Shown here: positions 27,281 through 32,836 of the stretch, in pieces
How positions within the stretch are numbered: the first letter of the stretch is position 1
Layout: each line of letters starts with the position of its first letter
Assembly: GCA_018269075.1 (NCBI GenBank)
Contig: JAFDVJ010000007.1
Coordinates: forward strand, 1-46,820
Length of the DNA: 46,820 bases
Direction: 5' to 3'
DNA from: Acidobacteriota bacterium
GTDB taxonomy: Bacteria > Acidobacteriota > Blastocatellia > Pyrinomonadales > Pyrinomonadaceae
The notes under the pieces: generated by a model
Told to the model about the DNA's origin: nothing
The model's input: the letters and a program-made list of their open reading frames with translations, nothing else
Databases searched by the model: none
Translations under genes and position numbers: made by a program

Positions 27281-27619
27281 CTAAAATCCGCGCGAGCTGC
27301 ACATCGAGCAGTTGTCGCAGGGTTTGGCGGCCGGTTCGTACGGGCAGTCTTTGTCGCCCTGCAGCTGGTCGATGATCGCGTCGGCGATCTCGGCGAGGCT
27401 GCGGAATCTTTCCTGACTGGCGTGGGAATTCGGATGTCGGATGTCGGATGTCGGATTTGAGGTCATTGCGGGCGTCGCTAATTGGGCCTCGATTTTATCG
27501 AGGCGGGCGTTGATTTTGTCGAGACTTGCGCGGAGCGCGGCGTGATCGTCCTCCGGCGCGTTCGCCTGCAGCAGAAGCGCGATCTGTTCGGCCAGTTTTT
27601 GAGTGTTTGCGTTATCCAC
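27281..27619 (-). CDS. Small coiled-coil protein with a C-terminal cysteine cluster, last gene of the BMC locus
   Basis: About 112 residues from GTG 27619; a TTG at 27643 is an alternative and no strong Shine-Dalgarno is visible. Part 1 is a heptad-patterned helix (NTQKLAEQIALLLQANA, then LRASLDKINARLDKIEAQL). Part 2 is a polar linker encoded by three GGATGTC heptamers (NPTSDIRHPNSH). Part 3 is an amphipathic helix (RFRSLAEIADAIIDQLQ) like a microcompartment encapsulation peptide. Part 4 is a cysteine cluster (CPYEPAAKPCDNCSMC, pattern C-x8-C-x2-C-x2-C) that could bind zinc or an iron-sulfur cluster. I do not recognise the family. It begins 26 nt after the last vertex protein and ends at the shared terminator, so it is probably a member of the BMC operon. 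Confidence 0.65.
   Translation of the reverse strand: MDNANTQKLAEQIALLLQANAPEDDHAALRASLDKINARLDKIEAQLATPAMTSNPTSDIRHPNSHASQERFRSLAEIADAIIDQLQGDKDCPYEPAAKPCDNCSMCSSRGF
27432..27459. repeat. GGATGTC heptamer array inside a coding sequence
   Basis: Three perfect GGATGTC units (27432-27452) plus GGATTTG, located inside the small cysteine-cluster gene. Three heptamers are 21 nt, so the reading frame is kept, and they add the linker segment between the coiled coil and the C-terminal helix. It is the same heptamer as at 25689-25723. Confidence 0.8.
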
Positions 27620-27644
27620 AATCAGAAAATTAAAGTCTAACAAT

Positions 27645-27929
27645 CTATTTTTCCGCCGGCAGCAGATCGACGTAATCGACGACGCCGACGATCGCCGAAT
27701 CGATCGCCGCGCCGGCCCTTCCGGTGGCGGCGGTCGAAGCCGAAAGCCCTTCCTGGACGATGACGACGATGTCGCCCGCGCCGGCCGAGACCGAATCGAG
27801 CGCGAGACAGGTGTAATCCAGATCCTCGCCCTCGGGCGTGATCTGCCGGCACAGCATGATCCGCGCGCCCTCGTAGCGCTGGTTTTTGTGCGTCGAAACG
27901 ACGTTTCCGATGACTCTGGCCAACAACAT
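27645..27929 (-). CDS. BMC-P vertex protein (EutN/CcmL family), copy 1
   Basis: 94 residues, one EutN/CcmL (Pfam BMC-P) domain; pentamers of this family cap the twelve vertices of bacterial microcompartments. N-terminal MLLARVIGNVVSTHKN is the hallmark strand and loop. The next blocks are RIMLCRQITPEG, TCLALDSVSAGAGDIVVIVQ (the DxxGAGxGD turn) and the C-terminal AIDSAIVGVVDYVDLL. No Shine-Dalgarno is visible before the ATG. It is the third of three divergent paralogues in a row, and the heptamer hairpin at 27936-28012 lies directly upstream. Confidence 0.95.
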   Translation of the reverse strand: MLLARVIGNVVSTHKNQRYEGARIMLCRQITPEGEDLDYTCLALDSVSAGAGDIVVIVQEGLSASTAATGRAGAAIDSAIVGVVDYVDLLPAEK

Positions 27930-27935
27930 AAGTTA

Positions 27936-28012
27936 GTGGAGAGTGGAGAGTGGAGAGTGGAGAGTCCGGGGAAAATCCCTTACTCTCCACTCTCCACTCT
28001 CTACTCGCTACT
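27936..28012. repeat. Heptamer-arm hairpin, GTGGAGA family, before BMC-P copy 1
   Basis: Four perfect GTGGAGA units at 27936-27963. The right arm is ACTCTCC ACTCTCC ACTCTCT with a diverged fourth unit, 27982-28009, and the loop contains CCGGGGAAAATCCC. The right arm runs over the stop codon of BMC-P copy 2 (28008-28010). The arms pair over about 25 bp, so the message of this spacer should form a very stable stem-loop. Confidence 0.9.
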
Positions 28013-28283
28013 CCTGATAAACGTGCGCGTCGGAATCGATGATGCCGACGATCGTGCAGTCGGTCGGCGTGTCGTCTCTTTTAAATGGAAAGCTCGCTTC
28101 TTTGCCGCGACACCAGAAAACCAGCTCGCCGACGCCCGCGCCGACCGCGTCGAGCGCGACCAGCGGCTTTCCTTTCGGGTTGAGATCGGCGTCCAGCGTC
28201 TGGACGATCAGAAACTTCCGGCCGTGAAGAGATTCGTTCTTGACGGTCGAGACGACATTTCCGATGACGCGCGCGATCTGCAT
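28008..28283 (-). CDS. BMC-P vertex protein (EutN/CcmL family), copy 2
   Basis: 91 residues, a single EutN/CcmL domain. MQIARVIGNVVSTVKNESLH at the N-terminus, FLIVQTLDADLNPKG, PLVALDAVGAGVGELVFWCR in the GAG turn, and CTIVGIIDSDAHVY at the C-terminus. It differs clearly from copies 1 and 3, so the three are not recent duplicates; loci with three distinct BMC-P proteins are known from the PVM and Haliangium types. AAGGA lies almost directly against the ATG, too close for efficient initiation. The stop codon is embedded in the next heptamer hairpin. Confidence 0.95.
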   Translation of the reverse strand: MQIARVIGNVVSTVKNESLHGRKFLIVQTLDADLNPKGKPLVALDAVGAGVGELVFWCRGKEASFPFKRDDTPTDCTIVGIIDSDAHVYQE

Positions 28284-28293
28284 TCCTTTTCGA

Positions 28294-28372
28294 GTGGAGA
28301 GTGGAGAGTGGAGAGTGGAGAGTCCGGGGAATTTCTTTTAACTCTCCACTCTCCACTCTCCACTCTCCACTC
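28294..28372. repeat. Heptamer-arm hairpin, GTGGAGA family, before BMC-P copy 2
   Basis: Four perfect GTGGAGA at 28294-28321 and four perfect ACTCTCC at 28341-28368, with a loop CCGGGGAATTTCTTTTA that resembles that of the element at 27936-28012. The right arm ends immediately before the stop codon of BMC-P copy 3 (28373-28375). This is the most regular member of the family in the window. Confidence 0.93.
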
Positions 28373-28648
28373 TTAATCTCCGCTGATAAAATCGATATTG
28401 TCGATGACGCCGATGATCGCGGCGTCGACCGGACAGTCCTTATTGCCTTCGGCGAGCCGCGCCGACGAACCGGCGACGACGATCACTTTTTCGTGAAAGC
28501 CCGCGCCGACCGTGTCGACCGCGACCGTGTAGCCGCTCTGGTCGGTGCCGTCGAGATTGATCGGCCTCACGATCAGCAGTTTTTTCCCCTGCAAACGCGG
28601 GTCTTTCTGCGTCGAAACGACCGTGCCTAAAATTCTTGCGATTATCAT
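28373..28648 (-). CDS. BMC-P vertex protein (EutN/CcmL family), copy 3
   Basis: 91 residues from ATG 28648; the longer frame upstream translates repeat DNA and is not used. MIIARILGTVVSTQKDPRLQ, KLLIVRPINLDG, YTVAVDTVGAGFHEKVIVVA (GAG turn) and DAAIIGVIDNIDFI match the EutN/CcmL domain. SSARLAEGNKDCPVDA is the variable loop. There is no Shine-Dalgarno before the ATG. It is the first of the three vertex genes after BMC-H, separated from it by another period-7 hairpin. Confidence 0.95.
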   Translation of the reverse strand: MIIARILGTVVSTQKDPRLQGKKLLIVRPINLDGTDQSGYTVAVDTVGAGFHEKVIVVAGSSARLAEGNKDCPVDAAIIGVIDNIDFISGD

Positions 28649-28711
28649 TTTGATGTTTGATCTTTGATTTTCGATCCTGGACCTTAGTTCAAAATCGAAG
28701 GTCAAAGGTCA
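28649..28711. repeat. Degenerate heptamer hairpin, TTTGATC family, between BMC-H and BMC-P
   Basis: Reads in sevens as TTTGATG TTTGATC TTTGATT TTCGATC (in two steps), then CTGGACC and, on the return side, AAAATCG AAGGTCA AAGGTCA. TTTGATTTTCGAT pairs with ATCGAAGGTCAAA at 11 of 13 positions. It fills the whole spacer from the BMC-H stop to the BMC-P copy 3 start. It is of the same type as the hairpin at 16772-16818. Confidence 0.75.
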
Positions 28712-28990
28712 TTATTTCATCACGACCGGCAGCCGTTCGTCGACGCTCGAGTGCGGGCGCGGGATCACGTGCACCGAGACCAGTTCGCCGACGCGCCGCG
28801 CGGCCGCCGCGCCGGCGTCGGTCGCCGCCTTCACGGCCGCGACGTCGCCGCGGACGATCGCCGTCACGAACCCGGCGCCGATCTTTTCGTAACCGACGAG
28901 CTGCACGTTCGCCGCCTTGACCATCGCGTCCGCCGCTTCGATCGTCGCGACGAGACCTTTCGTTTCAACCATTCCCAATGCTTCCTGCAT
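28712..28990 (-). CDS. BMC-H hexameric microcompartment shell protein
   Basis: 92 residues, a single BMC domain (PduA/EutM/CcmK type) that forms the hexamers of the shell facets. The N-terminus is [20 protein letters not shown], then [20 protein letters not shown] with the canonical VxLVGYE strand. Pore-region [20 protein letters not shown] and [20 protein letters not shown] follow, with the conserved IPRPH. It has a good Shine-Dalgarno (AGGAG, 9-10 nt from the ATG), unlike the three vertex genes after it. It is the only BMC-H gene in the locus, and no tandem-domain BMC-T is present, so facets would need this protein alone or others encoded elsewhere. Confidence 0.97.
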   Translation of the reverse strand: MQEALGMVETKGLVATIEAADAMVKAANVQLVGYEKIGAGFVTAIVRGDVAAVKAATDAGAAAARRVGELVSVHVIPRPHSSVDERLPVVMK

Positions 28991-29041
28991 TAAAAGTTTC
29001 TCCTAATAATTAGCGATTAATATTTCGAAAGAAAAATAAGT

Positions 29042-29824
29042 TTACCCTACTTGGGCCGCCTGCGCCAAAAGTTCGATCAATTCTTCGCGCGAAAGCGAAA
29101 TGCGCGCGCCGTTCGAGCCCGCGCCGACCTCGCAGACGGCGGCGCCGTTTTCGAGATAGCCGCAGGCCTGGCAGCGCGCCTTTTCGGTCAGATAGCCGGC
29201 TTTTTCGCGGATCTCGATGAGCTTCGAGATCGCGTCCTTCGGCAGATCGTTCGGGCCGCCCAAAGCGCGCGAAAGGATCGCGATCTTCGCCGTGTGTTCG
29301 AGCGTTTCGAGCCGGTCGAACGCCTGCCAGAGATCCGCGCCGTAGGCGACCGCGCCGTGATTCGCCATCAACAGCGCGTTGTGATGCTCGACGAACGGCT
29401 TCATCGCGTCGGTCAGCTCGCTCGTCGAGGGCGTCCCGTAAGCGGTCAGCGGCACGCAGCCGAGAGTCAGGATGACTTCCGAAAGGATCGGCGCGTCGAT
29501 CGCGATATTCGCGACGGCGAAAGCGGTTCCGTGGGGCGGATGCGCGTGGCAGACGGCTTTGACGTCGGGCCGCATTTTGTAGATCAAAAGATGCATCGCG
29601 AGCTCGGACGAGGCTTTTTTGTCGTTGAGCGGTTTGCCTTCGAGATCGGTGATCGCCAAAGAGTCTTCGGTCATCCGGCCCTTGCAGGTCATCGTCGGCG
29701 TCGCGAGCACGCGGTTTTCGTCGAGGCGAATGCTGACGTTGCCGTCCGACGAGACGACGTACGACCGCTCGTAAAGCAGTTTTCCGACCTCGACGATCAA
29801 TTTTCGTGCGTTCGATTCTTCCAT
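29042..29824 (-). CDS. Class II aldolase (L-fuculose-phosphate aldolase-like) with a C-terminal extension
   Basis: 260 residues from ATG 29824 (a TTG precedes it). Zinc-dependent class II aldolase/adducin fold; such enzymes cleave sugar 1-phosphates to DHAP plus lactaldehyde or a related aldehyde. Active-site residues align with E. coli FucA: SSDGNVS, catalytic Glu74 in SSELAMHLL, zinc His93 and His95 in CHAHPPHG, and His156 in MANHGAVAYG. FucA is about 215 long; the extra C-terminal 45 residues hold CQACGYLENGAAVC and an amphipathic helix SREELIELLAQAAQVG, like a microcompartment encapsulation peptide. No Shine-Dalgarno; TATACT at 29844-29839 would give a very short leader. As first gene of the BMC locus it is the likely source of the encapsulated aldehyde. 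The substrate is not proven. Confidence 0.92.
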   Translation of the reverse strand: MEESNARKLIVEVGKLLYERSYVVSSDGNVSIRLDENRVLATPTMTCKGRMTEDSLAITDLEGKPLNDKKASSELAMHLLIYKMRPDVKAVCHAHPPHGTAFAVANIAIDAPILSEVILTLGCVPLTAYGTPSTSELTDAMKPFVEHHNALLMANHGAVAYGADLWQAFDRLETLEHTAKIAILSRALGGPNDLPKDAISKLIEIREKAGYLTEKARCQACGYLENGAAVCEVGAGSNGARISLSREELIELLAQAAQVG

Positions 29825-29890
29825 CAATAAATCGTAAAAGTATATTCGACCGGTTTGACGATCGCTGAATCCTGATTTTTCAGGAAAAAG

Positions 29891-30295
29891 CTATTTCGAT
29901 TCCTCCGGCTGAAAACAGCGCTCACGGTAAAGCAGAATCTGGCTGGAGGCCCGATCCCGCGACGGGATGTAATAAGGTTTTTGGGCCTCGCCCCGAATTT
30001 CCGGGTTTTTCTTCGAAACTTTTTTGTCGGCTTCCCTTTTTTCGGTTTCCGCTTTTCGCGCCTCGGTCGTCGGCGGCGTTTTCTCTTTCGCGCCCAGATA
30101 TTCGTATCGCAATTCGATATCCGCCGGCACGCAGTTCGTTTCCGGCGCGGCGTTCGGAAGCGTTCCGGGAGTTTCCGGCACGGCGATGTTCACGGGCGGT
30201 TTTTCGTCGGGAACGAACGGTTTGGCGATAAAAAAGCCCGCTCCGAACGTCAGACAAAACACGGTCACGCCCTTCCAGAAATTTTCGCCGCGCAT
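29891..30295 (-). CDS. Small membrane-anchored protein, unknown function
   Basis: 134 residues. The N-terminus is one membrane-spanning helix (WKGVTVFCLTFGAGFFIAKP), followed by a Pro-rich stretch and a conserved-looking segment with two Cys (NCVPADIELRYEYLG). A Lys/Glu-rich helix (KAETEKREADKKVSKKNPE) and YYIPSRDRASSQILLYRERC follow. The N-terminal helix resembles that of the next gene (FFLTFAVGLLIASIFVPV), so both belong to one anchor type that I associate with small exported or TonB-like proteins in these bacteria. The bulk would be periplasmic. It lies between rex and the BMC locus on the same strand. Confidence 0.7.
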   Translation of the reverse strand: MRGENFWKGVTVFCLTFGAGFFIAKPFVPDEKPPVNIAVPETPGTLPNAAPETNCVPADIELRYEYLGAKEKTPPTTEARKAETEKREADKKVSKKNPEIRGEAQKPYYIPSRDRASSQILLYRERCFQPEESK

Positions 30296-30324
30296 CTTCG
30301 ATCACCTCTCCCGAAAAAAACTAA

Positions 30325-30373
30325 ACCACAGATTAACACAAACGAAGAAAATCTTCACCGGTCAATCTGTGGT
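30325..30373 (-). terminator. Stem-loop after the 104-residue membrane protein gene
   Basis: ACCACAGATT at 30325-30334 pairs exactly with AATCTGTGGT at 30364-30373. On the minus strand the stem is followed by TTTAGTTTTTTTC. The 29-nt loop is long, so this may be a weak terminator, or another short-unit repeat (the ACAGATTAACACA style seen in many bacteria). Confidence 0.5.
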
Positions 30374-30400
30374 CGGAAATTCGAATTTCCTTTCAAAAAC

Positions 30401-30715
30401 CTAGCGCGGCTGATACGGAACCGTGTTCATCGGCCGGGCCGGCGGAAGCGGCGGCGGCGGGACGTCGAGATTATCGTCGAGCACCCAGTCGCGGCGCTCG
30501 AGCTCCGACAGGCGATTCCGCAGGCGTTCGTTTTCCTGCCGGAGAAGTTCGTTCTCCATTCTCATCTGGCGATCCATCTCGCGGTGCCGGCCGAAGCCGC
30601 GGCGAAACTGGAAATTCGGTCCCGAGACCGGCACGAAAATGCTGGCGATCAGCAATCCGACGGCAAAGGTCAGAAAAAACGGCGCGATTCTTTTGATTAT
30701 CGATAAAACTTTCAT
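30401..30715 (-). CDS. Small membrane-anchored coiled-coil protein, unknown function
   Basis: 104 residues from ATG 30715, with AGAGG 11 nt upstream; the longer upstream frame runs antiparallel to spacer sequence and is not used. One N-terminal helix (IIKRIAPFFLTFAVGLLIAS) anchors it. A Phe/Arg-rich segment (FQFRRGFGRHREMDRQMRM) leads to a short coiled coil (ENELLRQENERLRNRLSELE) and a Pro-rich C-terminus (DVPPPPLPPARP). It probably points into the periplasm. The function is unknown. It is located directly downstream of rex. Confidence 0.7.
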   Translation of the reverse strand: MKVLSIIKRIAPFFLTFAVGLLIASIFVPVSGPNFQFRRGFGRHREMDRQMRMENELLRQENERLRNRLSELERRDWVLDDNLDVPPPPLPPARPMNTVPYQPR

Positions 30716-30734
30716 ACTGCAAATACCTCTTAAT

Positions 30735-30740
30735 ATTATA
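30735..30740 (-). promoter_or_regulatory. Candidate -10 element after rex
   Basis: An exact TATAAT on the minus strand at 30740-30735 in the rex to small membrane protein spacer, about 20 nt before the start codon. No convincing -35 hexamer is seen at 17-18 nt, so this is a weak promoter call. If real, the small membrane protein gene can be read independently of rex. Confidence 0.35.
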
Positions 30741-30783
30741 ATGCCCTGATTGTCCCGAAAAATTCCGACCGGCGAAAGACGCT

Positions 30784-31467
30784 CTACTTCTTTATTCGAA
30801 TTTTCGCCGCGTCGGGTTTCAAATTTTTGCCGTTTTTGCCGCCCGGTTTGGCCAGAAAATACGACAGGCTTTCGAGCGAGATCGTCAGATCCACGTTCTT
30901 GATCTTGACGTCGCCTTTGGCGCGCAAAGGAATCGGCGCGAAATTCATCACCGCCTTGACGCCGGCTTCGGTGACGCATTCGAGAACGTCCTGGGCGTAT
31001 TCCGCCGGGACGGCGAGCACCGCCACGTCTATTTTATACTTTTCGGCAGCTTCGGCGAAATTCTTGATATCGAAAATCTCGACATCGCCGATTTTTTGAC
31101 CGATTTTTTTTGCGTCCGCGTCGAACAGCGCCGCGACGGTGAAATTCGACTGGGCGAAGCCGTAATAATCCGCGAGCGCCGTGCCGAGCCGGCCCGCGCC
31201 GACGATCGCGACCGAGTGCTGGCGGTCGAGGCCGAGAATCTTCGTCAGATGCTTGCGCAGGTCGTCGATGTAATACCCGACGCCGCGCACGCCGAACTCG
31301 CCGAAATAGGCGAGGTCCTTGCGGATCTGCGCCGAATTCAGATGAAACTGCTTCGCCAGTCCCTCGGATGAGACGGTTTTCGAGCCCTGCGCCGCCAGCT
31401 CGTTCAGACAGCGGAGATAAACGCTCAGACGATTTGTCGTTAATTCGGAAATTTTATCAACCTTCAT
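30784..31467 (-). CDS. rex: Redox-sensing transcriptional repressor Rex
   Basis: 227 residues from ATG 31467 (GTG at 31473 in the same frame is possible). Rex represses genes for NADH-consuming or fermentative enzymes and is released when NADH is high. The N-terminal winged helix contains LSVYLRCLNELAAQG, VSSEGLAKQFHLNSAQIRKD and LAYFGEFGVRGVGYYIDDL. The Rossmann NAD(H) domain has HSVAIVGAGRLGTALADYYG and VAALFDADAKKIGQKIG, then VDVAVLAVPAEYAQ-type sequence and AVMNFAPIPLRAKGDVKI. A basic C-terminal tail follows the domain-swapped helix. Just upstream are a TATAAT (31484-31479) and a candidate Rex operator over the -35, which fits autoregulation. Divergent to the 2OG oxygenase gene and upstream of the BMC locus. 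Confidence 0.96.
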   Translation of the reverse strand: MKVDKISELTTNRLSVYLRCLNELAAQGSKTVSSEGLAKQFHLNSAQIRKDLAYFGEFGVRGVGYYIDDLRKHLTKILGLDRQHSVAIVGAGRLGTALADYYGFAQSNFTVAALFDADAKKIGQKIGDVEIFDIKNFAEAAEKYKIDVAVLAVPAEYAQDVLECVTEAGVKAVMNFAPIPLRAKGDVKIKNVDLTISLESLSYFLAKPGGKNGKNLKPDAAKIRIKK

Positions 31468-31499
31468 GGCCACAGGGAATTATAAACCAAAAATCAAGT

Positions 31500-31517
31500 T
31501 TGTGAAAAAGTTCGCAG
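31500..31517. promoter_or_regulatory. Candidate Rex operator overlapping the rex -35
   Basis: TTGTGAA-AAAG-TTCGCAG. The known Rex site is TTGTGAA, four bases, TTCACAA; the left half is perfect and the right half matches at 5 of 7. It overlaps TTTTCA (minus strand 31508-31503), which sits 18 nt from the TATAAT at 31484-31479. Binding here would block the rex promoter, the usual autoregulatory arrangement. Confidence 0.55.
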
Positions 31518-31547
31518 GGTTAAAGATGCCGAAACCCTTTTTCATCG

Positions 31548-31577
31548 TTGCCCTTAAACCGTATTTCAATTTATAAT
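31548..31577 (+). promoter_or_regulatory. Candidate promoter of the 2OG oxygenase gene
   Basis: TTGCCC at 31548-31553, an 18-nt spacer and a perfect TATAAT at 31572-31577. The predicted start near 31584 leaves a leader of about 30 nt with GGAG before the ATG. It is only 31 nt from the Rex operator candidate, in the same divergent spacer. Confidence 0.55.
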
Positions 31578-31614
31578 TTATGTTTCAACTGTGAAACACA
31601 CGGCGGAGCGAACG

Positions 31615-32160
31615 ATGGAAATTGCGGATGGAATCTGGACGGTCGACCATTTTTTGACGGCGGATGAATGCCGTCAATGGATCGATTTCGCCGAGGGCAT
31701 CGGCTTCGACGAGGCGCCAATTACCGTCGGTTTCGGAAAGGAGGCGCTCAACAAGGAGATGCGCAACAATTCGCGCGTGATGATCGACGACGAAGACCGC
31801 GCCTTCGGGCTCTGGCAGCGGGCCCGCGAACATCTGCCGCCGCTGATCTATCACCGCGTCGCGCGCGGGCTCAACGAGCGGCTCCGGTTTTATCGCTACG
31901 ATCCGGGCCAGCAGTTCAAGTATCATTTCGACGGTTCGTTCCGGCGGCCGACCGGCGAGCAGAGCCTGTTGACGTTTATGGTCTATCTAAACGAGGATTT
32001 CGCCGGCGGAAAAACCACTTTTTTGAATCTGGAGGAAACGATCGTGACTCCGCGAACCGGTCTGATGATCGCCTTCCGGCACAATCTCGTTCATCAGGGC
32101 GCGGAAGTTTTGAGCGGGCGCAAATACGTTCTGCGCTCGGACGTGATGTTTAGTTCATAA
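31615..32160 (+). CDS. 2-oxoglutarate/Fe(II)-dependent oxygenase, prolyl 4-hydroxylase type
   Basis: 181 residues from ATG 31615, which has GGAG 8 nt upstream; the GTG at 31591 is less likely. P4Hc-type double-stranded beta-helix: iron ligands His104 and Asp106 in KYHFDGSFR and His160 in HNLVHQGAEV, and the 2-oxoglutarate-binding basic residue in GRKYVLRSDVMF (Lys170 or Arg169). FMVYLNEDFAGGKTTFLNLE is the typical central strand. It probably hydroxylates a protein or peptide residue; the substrate is unknown. It lies divergent from rex and 3 nt before ruvA, so it may be cotranscribed with ruvA. Confidence 0.9.
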   Translation: MEIADGIWTVDHFLTADECRQWIDFAEGIGFDEAPITVGFGKEALNKEMRNNSRVMIDDEDRAFGLWQRAREHLPPLIYHRVARGLNERLRFYRYDPGQQFKYHFDGSFRRPTGEQSLLTFMVYLNEDFAGGKTTFLNLEETIVTPRTGLMIAFRHNLVHQGAEVLSGRKYVLRSDVMFSS

Positions 32161-32163
32161 AAA

Positions 32164-32778
32164 ATGATTGCATATTTATCGGGAAAAATATTCGAAAAAG
32201 ACGCCAACACGGTGATCGTCGACGTCGAGGGCGTCGGCTACGAGGTGACGATCCCGCTCTCGACCTTTTACGAGCTCGGCGAACCGGGCGACGCGGTCGC
32301 CCTGCGGATTCATACGGTCGTCCGCGAGGACGCGTTCGCGCTCTTCGGCTTTCGGACGGTCCGCGAAAAGGAATTGTTTCTGCTCCTTATCTCGGTCTCG
32401 GGCATCGGGCCGAAATCGGCGATCACCGCCCTTTCGGGAATGAGCGCCGACGAGATCATCGCGGCGATCCGCCAGAACAATCTCGCGCGGCTCAACTCGA
32501 TTCCGGGCGTCGGGCGCAAGACGGCCGAGCGGCTCGTGATCGAACTGCGCGACAAGATCGCCAAACTCGCCGGGCTCGCCTCGGAAGAGATGAAATCCGA
32601 GGGCATTCCGCAGGCGTCGGGCGACGCGGTCTACGACGACGCGGTCTCGGCGCTCGTCAATCTCGGCTACCAGCGCAGCGCGGCCGAAAAGGCGCTCAAG
32701 CAGGCGATGCAAGAAGGCACCGAGATCAGCGTTCAGAAACTGCTCCGGCGAAGTCTCCAATTGCTCGCCAAGGGATGA
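32164..32778 (+). CDS. ruvA: Holliday junction branch migration protein RuvA
   Basis: 204 residues, full length. RuvA tetramers bind Holliday junctions and load the RuvB motor. N-terminal OB fold: MIAYLSGKIFEKDANTVIVD, VEGVGYEVTIPLSTF and VREDAFALFGFRTVREKELF. The tandem helix-hairpin-helix motifs are VSGIGPKSAITALSGM and IPGVGRKTAERLVIELRDKI. The flexible linker and the C-terminal domain III (ALVNLGYQRSAAEKALKQAM) that contacts RuvB are present. ruvB lies 2.6 kb downstream, separated by four genes including the xisH-xisI pair; ruvC is not in the window. Confidence 0.97.
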   Translation: MIAYLSGKIFEKDANTVIVDVEGVGYEVTIPLSTFYELGEPGDAVALRIHTVVREDAFALFGFRTVREKELFLLLISVSGIGPKSAITALSGMSADEIIAAIRQNNLARLNSIPGVGRKTAERLVIELRDKIAKLAGLASEEMKSEGIPQASGDAVYDDAVSALVNLGYQRSAAEKALKQAMQEGTEISVQKLLRRSLQLLAKG

Positions 32779-32779
32779 T

Positions 32780-32806
32780 TCGATTTCGGATTTCGGATTT
32801 CGGATG
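32780..32806. repeat. Heptamer array ATTTCGG after ruvA
   Basis: About three units of GATTTCG/ATTTCGG immediately after the ruvA stop codon (32776-32778), ending in GGATGGCGG. Same heptamer as at 12445-12488 and 18357-18391, on the plus strand here. Confidence 0.75.
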
Positions 32807-32836
32807 GCGGATTTTTCGGGGCGCGGGGGAATCTGT

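Noticed and set aside
27611..27619. Perfect DnaA box TTATCCACA
   Set aside because: It is a single copy at the start of the cysteine-cluster gene, with no cluster of boxes, no AT-rich unwinding region and no dnaA/dnaN nearby. Chance is enough to explain it.
28294..28372. CRISPR array
   Set aside because: The repeat unit is 7 nt without spacers, and the arms are inverted; no cas genes are present.
30401..30979. 192-codon form of the small membrane coiled-coil protein
   Set aside because: The first 88 codons overlap the end of rex and its spacer; the Met at 30715 begins a normal membrane anchor with AGAGG upstream.
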